In this document: piece by piece, positions 1 through 9,414 of the stretch
How the letters are laid out: every line of letters begins with the position of its first letter
Numbering within the stretch: the first letter of the stretch is position 1
Assembly (NCBI RefSeq): GCF_021532615.1
Contig: NZ_JAKGAQ010000003.1
Coordinates: forward strand, 62,001 to 126,000
Length of the DNA: 64,000 nucleotides
Origin: Octadecabacter dasysiphoniae
Lineage (GTDB): Bacteria > Pseudomonadota > Alphaproteobacteria > Rhodobacterales > Rhodobacteraceae
Direction: 5' to 3'
Translations under genes and position numbers: made by a program
The notes under the pieces: model-generated
The model's database searches: none
The model's input: only the letters and a program-made list of their open reading frames with translations
What the model was told of the DNA's origin: nothing

Positions 1-83
1 GATACCTGAGCCACGAATCGTGTTTAGCTGGCCCATGATCGCCGTGTTTGCGCGGCGGAATTGGTGTCTAGAAAGGACTTCCT

Positions 84-1526
84 ATGAGCAATTCAAACGC
101 AACCGCTTCTGAACCGTCGTTTCGTGAAAGCGTTGATATCATGTTCAACCGTGCTGTGGCCCTGATGGATCTGCCGCCCGGTCTGGAAGAAAAGATACGC
201 GTTTGTAATGCGACTTATACTGTGCGGTTCGGCGTGCGTTTGCGTGGTAAGATTGAAACGTTCACGGGATACCGGTCTGTCCATTCCGAACATATGGAAC
301 CTGTAAAAGGCGGTATTCGTTTTTCCCTTGGCGTTAACCAAAACGAGGTTGAAGCACTGGCCGCGCTGATGAGCTATAAATGTGCCTTGGTGGAAACGCC
401 GTTCGGGGGATCAAAGGGCGGTTTGTGCATTGATCCGCGCGAATGGGACGAAGACGAGATGGAGCGGATCACCCGCCGTTTTGCGTATGAGCTGATCAAA
501 CGCGACCTGATCAATCCGTCCCAGAACGTACCTGCGCCGGACATGGGCACCGGCGAGCGCGAGATGGCGTGGATGGCTGATCAGTACAAACGCATGAACA
601 CAACCGACATCAATGGCGCGGCCTGTGTGACGGGCAAACCGATCAATGCGGGCGGTATTCAGGGCCGTGTTGAGGCGACGGGCCGCGGCGTTCAATATGC
701 GCTGCACGAATTTTTCCGCCACCCCGAAGATATGAAAGCCGCTGGTCTGAAGGGCACGCTGGATGGCAAACGGGTTATTGTGCAGGGCCTTGGTAATGTG
801 GGTTATCACGCGGCCAAGTTCCTGAGCGAAGAAGACGGCAGCTTGATCACCGGTATCATCGAACGCGATGGTGCGTTGGTTGATGATGGCGGCGTTGACG
901 TTGAAGCGGTGCACAAATGGATATCCAAACATGGCGGCGTCAAAGGATTTCCCGGTGCCACATATGTTGAAAACGGTGCCGAAATTCTTGAAAAAGATTG
1001 CGACATCCTGATCCCTGCCGCGCTGGAAGGGGTCATCAACATGAGCAATGCGGCAAACGTAAAAGCGCCGTTGATCATCGAGGCGGCGAACGGGCCTGTC
1101 ACGGCTGGCGCGGACGAGGTTCTGCGTGAAAAGGGCTGCGTCATCATCCCGGATATGTATGCCAATGCCGGTGGTGTGACCGTGTCCTATTTCGAATGGG
1201 TCAAAAACCTGAGCCACATCCGGTTTGGCCGGATGCAGCGCCGCCAAGAAGAAGCACGCCATGAATTGATTGTCGGCGAATTGCAGCGCTTGTCCGAACA
1301 TTTGGGTGATCAATGGTCGATGACGCCGAACTTCAAACAGAAATATCTGCGCGGAGCGGGTGAGCTGGAACTGGTGCGCTCAGGCCTCGATGACACGATG
1401 CGTACGGCCTATCAGGCGATGCGCGAGGTTTGGCACAGCCGTGATGACGTCCATGATCTGCGCACGGCGGCCTATCTGGTCTCGATCGGTCGCGTGGCAA
1501 GCAGCTACAAAGCCAAAGGGCTTTAA
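84..1526 (+). CDS. gdhA: Glu/Leu/Phe/Val-type glutamate dehydrogenase
   Basis: 480-residue cytoplasmic enzyme that interconverts glutamate with 2-oxoglutarate and ammonium. The N-terminal dimerisation/substrate half shows PVKGGIRF (about 73-80), SYKCA (97-101) and PFGGSKGG (106-113), the substrate and catalytic lysine motifs. The Rossmann domain carries GLGNVG at about 235-240 for the dinucleotide. The length fits the short hexameric class. The ATG is preceded by AAAGGA. It is followed by a perfect inverted repeat and a convergent gene, so it looks monocistronic. NAD versus NADP preference cannot be read from the sequence with certainty. Its closeness to sarcosine oxidase fits ammonium and amine nitrogen handling, but that link is inferred. 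Confidence 0.95.
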   Translation: MSNSNATASEPSFRESVDIMFNRAVALMDLPPGLEEKIRVCNATYTVRFGVRLRGKIETFTGYRSVHSEHMEPVKGGIRFSLGVNQNEVEALAALMSYKCALVETPFGGSKGGLCIDPREWDEDEMERITRRFAYELIKRDLINPSQNVPAPDMGTGEREMAWMADQYKRMNTTDINGAACVTGKPINAGGIQGRVEATGRGVQYALHEFFRHPEDMKAAGLKGTLDGKRVIVQGLGNVGYHAAKFLSEEDGSLITGIIERDGALVDDGGVDVEAVHKWISKHGGVKGFPGATYVENGAEILEKDCDILIPAALEGVINMSNAANVKAPLIIEAANGPVTAGADEVLREKGCVIIPDMYANAGGVTVSYFEWVKNLSHIRFGRMQRRQEEARHELIVGELQRLSEHLGDQWSMTPNFKQKYLRGAGELELVRSGLDDTMRTAYQAMREVWHSRDDVHDLRTAAYLVSIGRVASSYKAKGL

Positions 1527-1544
1527 CGGACTGGCGGTTGGGTC

Positions 1545-1570
1545 GGCCAAAATCCGTCAGGATTTTGGCC
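1545..1570. terminator. Perfect inverted repeat after gdhA
   Basis: GGCCAAAATCC (1545-1555), loop GTCA, then GGATTTTGGCC (1560-1570): an 11-bp perfect stem 19 bases after the gdhA stop. It lies between two convergent genes and could end transcription from both sides. No clear T-run follows, so it may instead be a 3'-end stabilising or REP-like element. Confidence 0.5.
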
Positions 1571-1619
1571 CCCCGCCCGCCGCAGGCGAAAGAGGCCCGC
1601 AGCGGGCTTTGCGTCCGTG

Positions 1620-2405
1620 CTACATTGCGCTTGTGGTCCAGGTGCTGCGCATATTCGCGCCGACAAACCGCTGCGGGTTTGACGCTGGATATCCGTTCGC
1701 GGCTTCATCTGCAGCGACCAGCGCGCGGGTTCGCGCAAAGATCTGTTCCCATGACCCACCTTGCGCGCCGACCTCGAGCATGGCGCGGTTCAGCGATCTG
1801 ATGAACCACGTGTTGTCGCTTTCGGGGTTGCAGCCAAAGGACGATCTGTCGGCGGATGCCGCTGTCATGATGATACGGTTGGGCGAACGTAATTCATCAA
1901 TCAATGATCCGGAAAAACAGGCCTGAAGGATCAGGATTTGGCGGTCGTTGGCCAACGGCGCGAGAAATTCGGCCAATGTATCTGCTGAAACGGCAGATAC
2001 GGGGCCGTTTGGCTGTGTTTTGACGGCCATGAGGTCGGGCGATCCGTGTGATGTCAGCATGACCACGACCGTGTCGCGCCCATCGACAGCCTGTGCGGCC
2101 ATCTCGACGAGTTCAGATTGCATCACGGCCGGATCGGGCGTGGACAGGCGCGATGAGGTGAAGCCGAAGGCGTCTATATCGGCCGGGGCGCCGTAGACAT
2201 TGGCGAAGGTGCGGTTGAATGTCACCACGTCGCGATCAAAGACAGGATCGGCAAACATGCCCCAACTGAAGACGAAATTGCGTGCCTGCGGCAGGGCCGT
2301 GGATGCAGAGGTGTCTGTTCCCCCCTGATCGGCGGTCGGGACTGTCATGCAGGCTTGCAGCAAGGCGCCACACAGGGCGGCGGTGATCAGACGAAAACGG
2401 GTCAT
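1620..2405 (-). CDS. C13 (legumain/caspase-clan) peptidase family lipoprotein
   Basis: 261 residues from the ATG at 2405, chosen because AAGGA lies six bases upstream; an ATG six bases further up is possible. The first 19 residues form a lipoprotein signal with lipobox LLQAC, so the mature protein should be membrane-anchored outside the cytoplasm. The catalytic signature of clan CD is present: a histidine in MLTSHGSPD and a cysteine in LQACFSGSLID, each after a hydrophobic strand. This matches Peptidase_C13-type bacterial proteins; substrate and role are unknown. A later stretch, IIMTAASADRSSFGC, is also typical of the fold. It converges on gdhA and is divergent from the sox operon. Confidence 0.8.
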   Translation of the reverse strand: MTRFRLITAALCGALLQACMTVPTADQGGTDTSASTALPQARNFVFSWGMFADPVFDRDVVTFNRTFANVYGAPADIDAFGFTSSRLSTPDPAVMQSELVEMAAQAVDGRDTVVVMLTSHGSPDLMAVKTQPNGPVSAVSADTLAEFLAPLANDRQILILQACFSGSLIDELRSPNRIIMTAASADRSSFGCNPESDNTWFIRSLNRAMLEVGAQGGSWEQIFARTRALVAADEAANGYPASNPQRFVGANMRSTWTTSAM

Positions 2406-2572
2406 GGACATTCCTTCATACACTTTGGTGCAAACCTACGGCATGTGCGCGTCAGGTAAATAGGCAACATCGCGACCGCGCCGCCGGTCGCTGCCAGCCC
2501 TGCTATTGTCGAAATGCGGCATTGCGGTCAGCCGCGGCTTGGATAGGCTGGCGCCAAGCAAAGGGACATCCG

Positions 2573-3826
2573 ATGGGTTACTCCGCATTAAAAATTTTCA
2601 AAGAAGGTTTGTTTGGCCAAAAAGGGTGGAAGCCCGTCTGGCGAAACCCCGAACCGAAAGCCGAATATGACGTGATCATTATCGGCGGGGGCGGGCATGG
2701 ATTGTCGACCGCTTATTACCTTGCCAAGGAACACGGGATCACCAATGTCGCCGTGCTGGAAAAAGGGTATTTGGGGGGCGGAAATGTAGGCCGTAACACC
2801 ACAATCGTGCGGGCCAATTACGCCCTTCCGGGAAATTCGGAATTCTATTCCCATTCGTTGAAATTGTGGGAAGGGATGGAGCAGGACCTGAATTACAACA
2901 CGATGATGTCGCAGCGTGGCGTCATCAATCTGTTTCATTCAGACGGGCAACGCGACGCCTTTGCGCGCCGTGGCAATGCGATGATCAATCAGGGCGATGA
3001 TGCGATCCTGCTGGATCGCGATGGGGTGCGTGACCTCGTGCCGCTGATTGATTTCGACAATGTGCGCTTTCCGATTTACGGCGGGCTGTATCATCCACGC
3101 GGTGGCACGGCGCGCCATGATGCGGTGGCGTGGGGATATGCGCGCGGGGCCGATCAGCGCGGTGTCGATCTGATCCAGAACTGTGAAGTGACAGGCATCG
3201 ACATCGAAGGTGGCGTTGTCAAAGGCGTGCAAACCAGCCGCGGTGCGATCCGCGCCAAGAAGGTCGCGATTGTCGTCGCTGGGCGATCCAGCCAAGTCGC
3301 CGAAATGGCGGGCATGCGCCTGCCGATCGAAAGCCATATTTTACAGGCGTTCGTCACCGAGGGGATCAAACCGATCCTTGATCAGGTCATCAGCTTTGGG
3401 ATGGGCCATTTTTATATCAGCCAGTCCGACAAGGGCGGTTTGGTGTTTGGCGGCGATCTGGATTTCTATGCATCCTACGCGGCGCGGGGCAATTTGCCGA
3501 TGATGGAACATGTCATGGAGGCGGGCATGACGTTGATGCCGTCCATCGCCAAGGCAAGGGTTTTGCGCAGTTGGGGCGGTATTATGGATATGTCATCGGA
3601 TGGATCACCCATTATCGATAAGACCGAGACAGAGGGCCTCTATCTGAATTGCGGCTGGTGTTACGGCGGGTTCAAGGCTGTGCCGGGGTCCGGGTTTTCC
3701 TATGCACATTTGATTGCCAAAGACATGCATCACGAACCGGCCAGTCAATTCCGCCTTGATCGTTTCCGGACGGGCCGTGGCCTTATGGATGAAGAGGGCA
3801 CGGGCTCTCAACACAATCTACACTAG
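2573..3826 (+). CDS. soxB: Sarcosine oxidase beta subunit
   Basis: 417 residues from the ATG at 2573 (an upstream in-frame start at 2522 adds 17 residues unlike the family). This is the FAD/FMN subunit of heterotetrameric sarcosine oxidase, which oxidatively demethylates sarcosine to glycine. It has the dinucleotide motif GGGGHGLSTAYYLA after a short N-terminal arm, and TARHDAVAWGYA, in which His182 matches the family's covalent FMN-linking histidine. The C-terminus has the WCYGGFKAVPGSG segment of the active site. It is first in a tight soxBDAG operon (9 bases to soxD). The 149-base region upstream shows no recognisable operator. Confidence 0.95.
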   Translation: MGYSALKIFKEGLFGQKGWKPVWRNPEPKAEYDVIIIGGGGHGLSTAYYLAKEHGITNVAVLEKGYLGGGNVGRNTTIVRANYALPGNSEFYSHSLKLWEGMEQDLNYNTMMSQRGVINLFHSDGQRDAFARRGNAMINQGDDAILLDRDGVRDLVPLIDFDNVRFPIYGGLYHPRGGTARHDAVAWGYARGADQRGVDLIQNCEVTGIDIEGGVVKGVQTSRGAIRAKKVAIVVAGRSSQVAEMAGMRLPIESHILQAFVTEGIKPILDQVISFGMGHFYISQSDKGGLVFGGDLDFYASYAARGNLPMMEHVMEAGMTLMPSIAKARVLRSWGGIMDMSSDGSPIIDKTETEGLYLNCGWCYGGFKAVPGSGFSYAHLIAKDMHHEPASQFRLDRFRTGRGLMDEEGTGSQHNLH

Positions 3827-3835
3827 GATCTGGAA

Positions 3836-4099
3836 ATGCGTTTGCCATGCCCCCTTTGCGGTGATCGGGACCGCCGCGAATTTTATTATCAAGGCCATGC
3901 TGTGGCGCTGGATCGTCCGGCGCGTGATGCGGGTGATGGCGCGTGGGATGATTATCTGCACAACCGCGACAACATCGCCGGTGAGGTGCGTGACCTGTGG
4001 CATCACGAGGCTGGCTGCGGCGCGTGGATTGAAGTGACGCGCAACACGGTGACCCATGTGGTTTCGGGCGCCAGACTTGTTCGGGGGACGGCGAAATGA
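3836..4099 (+). CDS. soxD: Sarcosine oxidase delta subunit (zinc-binding)
   Basis: 87 residues, typical for SoxD. It carries the structural zinc set: Cys5 and Cys8 in the N-terminal CPLC, with His57 and Cys61 in LWHHEAGCGAW. The subunit sits in the alpha2-type complex and lines the cavity between the oxidation site and the folate site; that role comes from the known family. Its stop overlaps the soxA start by 4 bases (ATGA), which implies translational coupling. Confidence 0.95.
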   Translation: MRLPCPLCGDRDRREFYYQGHAVALDRPARDAGDGAWDDYLHNRDNIAGEVRDLWHHEAGCGAWIEVTRNTVTHVVSGARLVRGTAK

Positions 4100-7035
4100 G
4101 GATCGCGGGTAAGGGGCTGAATGCAGGCGGCGCGCCTGTTTCGTTTTCGTTTGACGGGACGATCTATGAAGGGCGCGAGGGGGATACTTTGGCCGCCGCG
4201 TTGCTCGCCAATGACGTGCGCCTTGTGGGGCGGTCTTTCAAATATCACCGCCCGCGCGGGATTTTGACCGCCGGATCCGAGGAACCCAATGCATTGGTGA
4301 CGCTGGGCACGCATGCGGCGCAAGACCCCAACATTCGCGCCACGACGCAGGAATTATATGACGGGTTGGCCGCGCGGTCCCAGAATGCGTGGCCGTCGCT
4401 GAAACGTGACGCCATGGCGGTGAACGACCTGATGTCGCCGTTTCTAAGTGCCGGATTTTATTACAAAACCTTCATGTGGCCCAAATCGTTCTGGGAAAAG
4501 GTGTATGAGCCTATCATTCGCCGCGCGGCGGGCCTTGGCGCGATTTCGGGGGTGACCAACGAGGACACGTACGAAAAGGCGTTTGCCCATTGTGACGTGC
4601 TGGTGATTGGTGCGGGGCCTGCGGGTTTGATGGCGGCGTTGGTTGCGGCGCAGGCGGGCGCGGATGTGATTTTGGCCGACGAAGACAGCCGCATGGGCGG
4701 GCGATTGTTGGCCGAAACTTACAGCGTTGACGGACGCGAAGGTGCGGATTGGGCCGCTGATATTGTTGCGCGCCTGATGGCGATGGACAATGTGCGTTTG
4801 ATGACCCGCACGACCATAACAGGGGCCTATGATCAAGGCACGTTTGGCGCGTTGGAACGGGTAACCCACCACACCGCGGCGACGCAGGCCCCGCGTGAAT
4901 GTTTCTGGCGGATCGTGGCGAAACGATCGATCCTGTGTGCTGGTGCGTTGGAACGCCCGATTGCGTTTCCCAACAACGACCGCCCGGGCATCATGACAGC
5001 GGGGGCGGTGCGCGCCTATCTGAACCGCTGGGGCGTCGCGCCGGGTAAATCCGTTACGATTTTTGCCAACAACGACGATGCGCACCGCACGGCCGTTGAT
5101 CTGGTTGAGGCGGGGGTGAAGGTTGCCGGTGTTATCGACAGCCGCGCGGATGTGCAGGCGCTGGGCGATTATCCGATCTTTACGAACGGTAAAGTCGTGG
5201 GCACGAAGGGGCGGCTTGGCCTTGAAAGCATCACGGTGCAGCACAGTGGCGGCACACGCGACATCCGCACGGATTGTCTGGCAATGTCGGGGGGCTGGAA
5301 TCCGACGGTACACCTGACGTGCCATATGAACGGGCGGCCAACGTGGAACGACGACATCCTGAGCTTTGTGCCCACGGACGGTGCCATACCAGACATGACG
5401 GTTGCAGGTGCGGCGCGGGGTGTGTTTTCGACCCACGGCTGTCTTGAAGACGGGATCGCAGCCGCGCGGGCGGTTGTTGATACGTTGGGGCTGGATGCTG
5501 TGGCGGTTGATACGCCATCCGCGGATGACAGCGCGTACCGGATTGAACCGCTGTGGCAGGTTGAAGGAAAGGGGCGCAAATGGCTCGACTTTCAGAACGA
5601 TGTGCATGTGAAAGACATCAAGCTGGCCGCACAAGAGAATTTCCGCAGCGTTGAGCATATGAAACGCTATACCACGCAAGGCATGGCGACGGATCAGGGC
5701 AAGAATTCCAATGTTGCTGCGCTTGCCGTGTTGGCCGATGCGACGGGGCGCGGCATCCCTGAAACGGGCACGACGACCTTCCGGCCACCGTATGCGCCAG
5801 TGTCGATTGCCGCCATGGGGGCCGGGGCGCAGGGCCACGGATTTGCGCCCGAACGCCACATGACATCGCATCAAGCCACGTTGGATCGCGGCGCGCCGAT
5901 GATCGAAGCAGGCCTTTGGTATCGCCCCAGCTATTTCCCCAAACAGGGTGAAACAACGTGGTTGGAAAGCTGTAATCGCGAAGTGGGCATGGTGCGCAAT
6001 ACGGTTGGCATTTGTGACGTCAGCACGCTGGGCAAGATTGATATTCAGGGGCCGGATGCGGCGGCGTTTCTTGATTTTGTCTATTGCAACACGTTTTCCA
6101 CGCTTAAGGAATACCGCGTGCGGTACGGTTTGATGTTGCGCGAAGACGGGCATGTGATGGATGACGGCACGACCGCACGGTTGGGGGCCAATCATTATGT
6201 GATGACCACCACGACGGCTGCGGCAGGCCAGGTGATGAAGCATCTTGATTGGGTGTCACAGGCATTGCGCCCCGATCTGGATGTGCGGTTTGCGTCCGTC
6301 ACCGAACAATGGGCGCAGTTTGCTGTGGCGGGGCCCAAGTCGCGCGATCTTTTGAACACCGTGCTGGACGCTGACATTGACGGCGAAAGCTGGCCGTTCA
6401 TGGCCTGTGGCGATGTGTCTATCGGGGGCATTGTGGGCCGTTTGTTCCGCATTTCGTTTTCGGGGGAACATGCCTATGAGGTCTCGGTGCCTGCGCGGTT
6501 TGGTGCATCGCTGTTTCGCCAACTTTGCGCGCAGGCGGAGGCCATGGGCGGTGGCGTTTACGGGATGGAAGCGCTGAACGTGCTGCGGATCGAAAAGGGG
6601 TTCATCACCCATTCGGAAATCCACGGGCGGGTGAGCGCATTCGACATCGGTTTTGGCCGGATGGTGAGCCAGAAAAAAGATTGCATCGGCAATGCGGCGT
6701 CCCAAAGGCCGGGCCTGTTAGAGGCAGAGCGCGAGCAGCTTGTGGGGTTCAAACCTGTTGATAAGGCTGAAAAATTAACCGCTGGTGCGCATTTGTTTGT
6801 TGAGGGTGCGGATGCGGTGCGCCTGAACGATCAGGGCTATGTGACGTCCGTGTGCCATTCGCCCACCTTGGGCCATGATCTGGCGTTGGGGTTCTTGCGC
6901 GACGGGGCGAACCGTCATGGCGAAACCGTCATGATGGTTGATCATTTGCGCGGCGTGAAAACCCTGTGTGAGGTGTGCCATCCGGTGTTCTTTGACCCCG
7001 ACAACACCCGCGCAAAGGAGACGTCCAATGGCTAG
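4096..7035 (+). CDS. soxA: Sarcosine oxidase alpha subunit
   Basis: 979 residues, the normal size. The N-terminal about 100 residues form the ferredoxin-like fold (GDTLAAALLANDVRLVGRSF and YHRPRG). A second flavoprotein-type domain starts with VLVIGAGPAGLMAALVAA and binds NAD in the family. The C-terminal about 400 residues are a GCV_T/aminomethyltransferase-like domain (SPTLGHDLALGFL near the end) that passes the oxidised methyl group to tetrahydrofolate as methylene-THF. It overlaps soxD by 4 bases and soxG by 8. No frameshift or missing block is evident. Confidence 0.95.
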   Translation: MRIAGKGLNAGGAPVSFSFDGTIYEGREGDTLAAALLANDVRLVGRSFKYHRPRGILTAGSEEPNALVTLGTHAAQDPNIRATTQELYDGLAARSQNAWPSLKRDAMAVNDLMSPFLSAGFYYKTFMWPKSFWEKVYEPIIRRAAGLGAISGVTNEDTYEKAFAHCDVLVIGAGPAGLMAALVAAQAGADVILADEDSRMGGRLLAETYSVDGREGADWAADIVARLMAMDNVRLMTRTTITGAYDQGTFGALERVTHHTAATQAPRECFWRIVAKRSILCAGALERPIAFPNNDRPGIMTAGAVRAYLNRWGVAPGKSVTIFANNDDAHRTAVDLVEAGVKVAGVIDSRADVQALGDYPIFTNGKVVGTKGRLGLESITVQHSGGTRDIRTDCLAMSGGWNPTVHLTCHMNGRPTWNDDILSFVPTDGAIPDMTVAGAARGVFSTHGCLEDGIAAARAVVDTLGLDAVAVDTPSADDSAYRIEPLWQVEGKGRKWLDFQNDVHVKDIKLAAQENFRSVEHMKRYTTQGMATDQGKNSNVAALAVLADATGRGIPETGTTTFRPPYAPVSIAAMGAGAQGHGFAPERHMTSHQATLDRGAPMIEAGLWYRPSYFPKQGETTWLESCNREVGMVRNTVGICDVSTLGKIDIQGPDAAAFLDFVYCNTFSTLKEYRVRYGLMLREDGHVMDDGTTARLGANHYVMTTTTAAAGQVMKHLDWVSQALRPDLDVRFASVTEQWAQFAVAGPKSRDLLNTVLDADIDGESWPFMACGDVSIGGIVGRLFRISFSGEHAYEVSVPARFGASLFRQLCAQAEAMGGGVYGMEALNVLRIEKGFITHSEIHGRVSAFDIGFGRMVSQKKDCIGNAASQRPGLLEAEREQLVGFKPVDKAEKLTAGAHLFVEGADAVRLNDQGYVTSVCHSPTLGHDLALGFLRDGANRHGETVMMVDHLRGVKTLCEVCHPVFFDPDNTRAKETSNG

Positions 7036-7573
7036 GTTGATCGCAAACACCCCCTGCGCGGGGTTGCTGCCAAAAACAATCGGCAGCGTGTCCTTGTCCG
7101 AAGTAGACGCCGGAGTTGTGACATTGGTTGCGCCATTTAACGGGCAGCAAAAGGCCGTGTCTGATGCGTTGAAATCTGCGATTGGGGTCGGATTTGTGGC
7201 GCCCAACCGGTGCGTTGGAACATCGCCAAGGGTGATGTGGTGCGGCATGGGGCAGGCGTTGGTTATGGGCGTCGATTGCCCTGATTTGCCCGCGCAATGT
7301 GTCGATCATTCAGATGCTTGGGCGATTGTGCGCATTGACGGGGCGGGGGCGGATGCCGTTCTTGCCCGCCTGACGCCGATTGATCTGCGCGCGAGTGTGT
7401 TCAAGAAAGGCCACACCGCCCGCACGTTGATCGGGCATATGACGGGCGGCATCACGCGGCTTGGGGCGCAGTCGTTTGAGGTTATGGTGATGCGATCCAT
7501 GGCGGCGACACTGGTGCATGAACTGGTGCAAGCCGCAGAGAATATGGATGCGCGGGCTGGGTTGTCTGCCTAG
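7028..7573 (+). CDS. soxG: Sarcosine oxidase gamma subunit
   Basis: 181 residues from the ATG at 7028, with AAAGGAG about seven bases upstream inside soxA. SoxG is the small, poorly conserved subunit of the heterotetramer; the family features are the C-terminal FKKGHTARTLIGHM and the FEVMVMRSMAATLVHEL stretch. It closes the sox operon. Its stop overlaps the 3' end of the convergent LRR lipoprotein gene by 4 bases, leaving no room for a separate terminator. Confidence 0.92.
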   Translation: MARLIANTPCAGLLPKTIGSVSLSEVDAGVVTLVAPFNGQQKAVSDALKSAIGVGFVAPNRCVGTSPRVMWCGMGQALVMGVDCPDLPAQCVDHSDAWAIVRIDGAGADAVLARLTPIDLRASVFKKGHTARTLIGHMTGGITRLGAQSFEVMVMRSMAATLVHELVQAAENMDARAGLSA

Positions 7574-8298
7574 CAGATGACGACAACCACTTCGGGTATT
7601 TCATCAACCTGCACGCCCTTTGCGCGCAGTGCGTCAACCACGACCATCTGACGATCCGTCAAACGTGTCGGAGTGATGGACACCACCCGCAGATTGGGAA
7701 TGGTCAGCAGTGCGGAAATATCTTCGGGCAATTGCGCCATTTCCAGATCGAGCCGGGATAGGGACGGATGGCCGATCAGGGCGGCCATGCTGGAAATTTT
7801 TGAACTTGTCAGGCTGAGGCCGTCAAGATTGATCAAAGACGCGACAAAATCCATATCGCCAACAGAATTTCCGCCCAAGGCCAATTCTGTCAGCGGGGTC
7901 AGATTGCCAATGGGTGAAAGGTCGCTGGCCTCTGTGCTCCATTGCAGGTGCAAGATGTCGAGGTTTTCAAAAGCCGCCAAACCCGACAAGTCCGAAACCT
8001 GGGTTGAGGAGATGTGCAGTTCTCGCAATTGGGTCATTGGCGCGATGTCATTCAGGTCTAAAAAGTCTGTCCAGCTCATGCGTAGGGCTTGGACATGGTC
8101 GAGGTCCGCCAACATCGAAAAATCGTCAAGATCGCCGCGATCAATATTGAGCAGTTTGCACCTTTCCATGATGCAGTCCGTCAATTTGGCTTCGGTGGCC
8201 AGGATGCGTTGTTCAGCGGGTGAGGCCGCATTGATCGCAGGCTGACAGCCGATCAGAAACGCGATGGCGGTGGTTGGCAGCAAAAACCGAAATGACAT
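7570..8298 (-). CDS. Leucine-rich-repeat lipoprotein, function unknown
   Basis: 242 residues from the ATG at 8298, which has AGGAAA nine bases upstream; a start seven codons earlier would break the signal peptide. The N-terminus is a lipoprotein signal with lipobox LIGC. The body is made of about 22-residue leucine-rich units with the internalin-like pattern LxxLxLxxTxVxDLSxL, for example around LRELHISSTQVSDLSGLA and LDGLSLTSSKISSM. It ends in EVVVVIC. Such short LRR lipoproteins are surface or periplasmic binding modules; no partner is evident. It is transcribed towards soxG. Confidence 0.7.
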   Translation of the reverse strand: MSFRFLLPTTAIAFLIGCQPAINAASPAEQRILATEAKLTDCIMERCKLLNIDRGDLDDFSMLADLDHVQALRMSWTDFLDLNDIAPMTQLRELHISSTQVSDLSGLAAFENLDILHLQWSTEASDLSPIGNLTPLTELALGGNSVGDMDFVASLINLDGLSLTSSKISSMAALIGHPSLSRLDLEMAQLPEDISALLTIPNLRVVSITPTRLTDRQMVVVDALRAKGVQVDEIPEVVVVIC

Positions 8299-8364
8299 AA
8301 ACAATTTCCTATCGAACATTCAAAAGACCGCCGCTGCGTGCGCGTTTGCGTAGGTGCGGCGCGC

Positions 8365-9414
8365 TTATCCTTCCGATTTCGGACTAATCTTAGCGAGAAC
8401 GGATTTCTGCGTGATGTGTCCCAACGATTTGCCGTTGTGCACGACCGACAGTGTGCCGAATTCGTCCAATCGATCAATCACATCCGCCACGGGGGTTTCC
8501 GCATCGACGGGTTCCGAACTGGGTTTCGCCCTCCATCCTGCGGGGTTTTCGGGGGCGTCATCTGTCATCACATCACGCGCGCGCAGAACACCAAGCGGGT
8601 TCATATTGGCCACGAAATCAGCGACATAGCCGTTGGACGGGTTGCTGAAAATATCGCGGGGCGTGCCGCATTGCACGATGCGCCCGCCTTCCATAATCGC
8701 GATGCGGTTGCCGATTTTGAACGCTTCATCAAGGTCGTGGGACACAAAGATAATCGTGCGGTTCAGCCGTTTTTGCAGATCAAGCAGTTCGTCCTGCAGG
8801 CGGGTTCGGATCAGCGGATCAAGGGCGCTGAACGGTTCATCCATCAGCAGGATCGGCGCATCGGTCACAAAGGCACGGGCAAGCCCGACGCGCTGTTGCA
8901 TCCCGCCCGACAATTCCCCGACAAGGGCCGTTGCGCGATCTGACAGGCCGACGAGTTCAAGCTGTTCATCGACTTTCTGTGTGCGTTCAACCTTGGACAT
9001 GCCGCCGAGTTCAAGGCCCAGCCCGACGTTGTCGCGCACGGTGCGCCACGGCAGCAGACCGAATTGTTGAAACACCATCGACACACATTCACGGCGCAAG
9101 CGGCGTAAATCGGGTGCGGGGGCCGCGCCGACATCGCACGACCAATCGCCATCGTGCACCGTGACGCCGCCGCGCACGACGGGGTTCAATCCGTTGACGG
9201 CCCGCAGCAGGGTTGATTTGCCAGAGCCCGACAGACCCATCAGCACAAGAATTTCGCCCGCTTCCACATCAAGAGAGCAGTTGTGAACGCCCAAAACCTG
9301 CCCCGTGGCTTTCTGGATTTCGGTGCGATCCTTGCCCGCGTCCATCATCGGCAAGGCGGTTTCGGGTTTGTTACCAAAGACGATGGATACGTTTTTGAAT
9401 TCAACAGCTTTCAT
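8365..9414 (-). CDS. choV: Choline/betaine ABC transporter ATP-binding protein
   Basis: 349 residues. Walker A is GLSGSGKST, the signature is LSGGMQQRVGLARAF and Walker B is ILLMDEPFSALDP, followed by the switch histidine in VSHDLDEAF. After the ATPase domain a C-terminal segment ending SVVHNGKSLGHITQKSVLAKIS looks like a partial CBS module, as in OpuA/ProV-type importers where it senses ionic strength. The start overlaps the choW stop by one base (TAATG). It is third of the choX-choW-choV operon, energising choline or betaine uptake. Confidence 0.93.
   Translation of the reverse strand: MKAVEFKNVSIVFGNKPETALPMMDAGKDRTEIQKATGQVLGVHNCSLDVEAGEILVLMGLSGSGKSTLLRAVNGLNPVVRGGVTVHDGDWSCDVGAAPAPDLRRLRRECVSMVFQQFGLLPWRTVRDNVGLGLELGGMSKVERTQKVDEQLELVGLSDRATALVGELSGGMQQRVGLARAFVTDAPILLMDEPFSALDPLIRTRLQDELLDLQKRLNRTIIFVSHDLDEAFKIGNRIAIMEGGRIVQCGTPRDIFSNPSNGYVADFVANMNPLGVLRARDVMTDDAPENPAGWRAKPSSEPVDAETPVADVIDRLDEFGTLSVVHNGKSLGHITQKSVLAKISPKSEG

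Noticed and set aside
4444..6243. 599-residue open frame on the minus strand opposite soxA
   Set aside because: It mirrors a well-supported sox gene, is rich in Arg and His as antisense frames of GC-rich genes are, and has no ribosome site or family motif.
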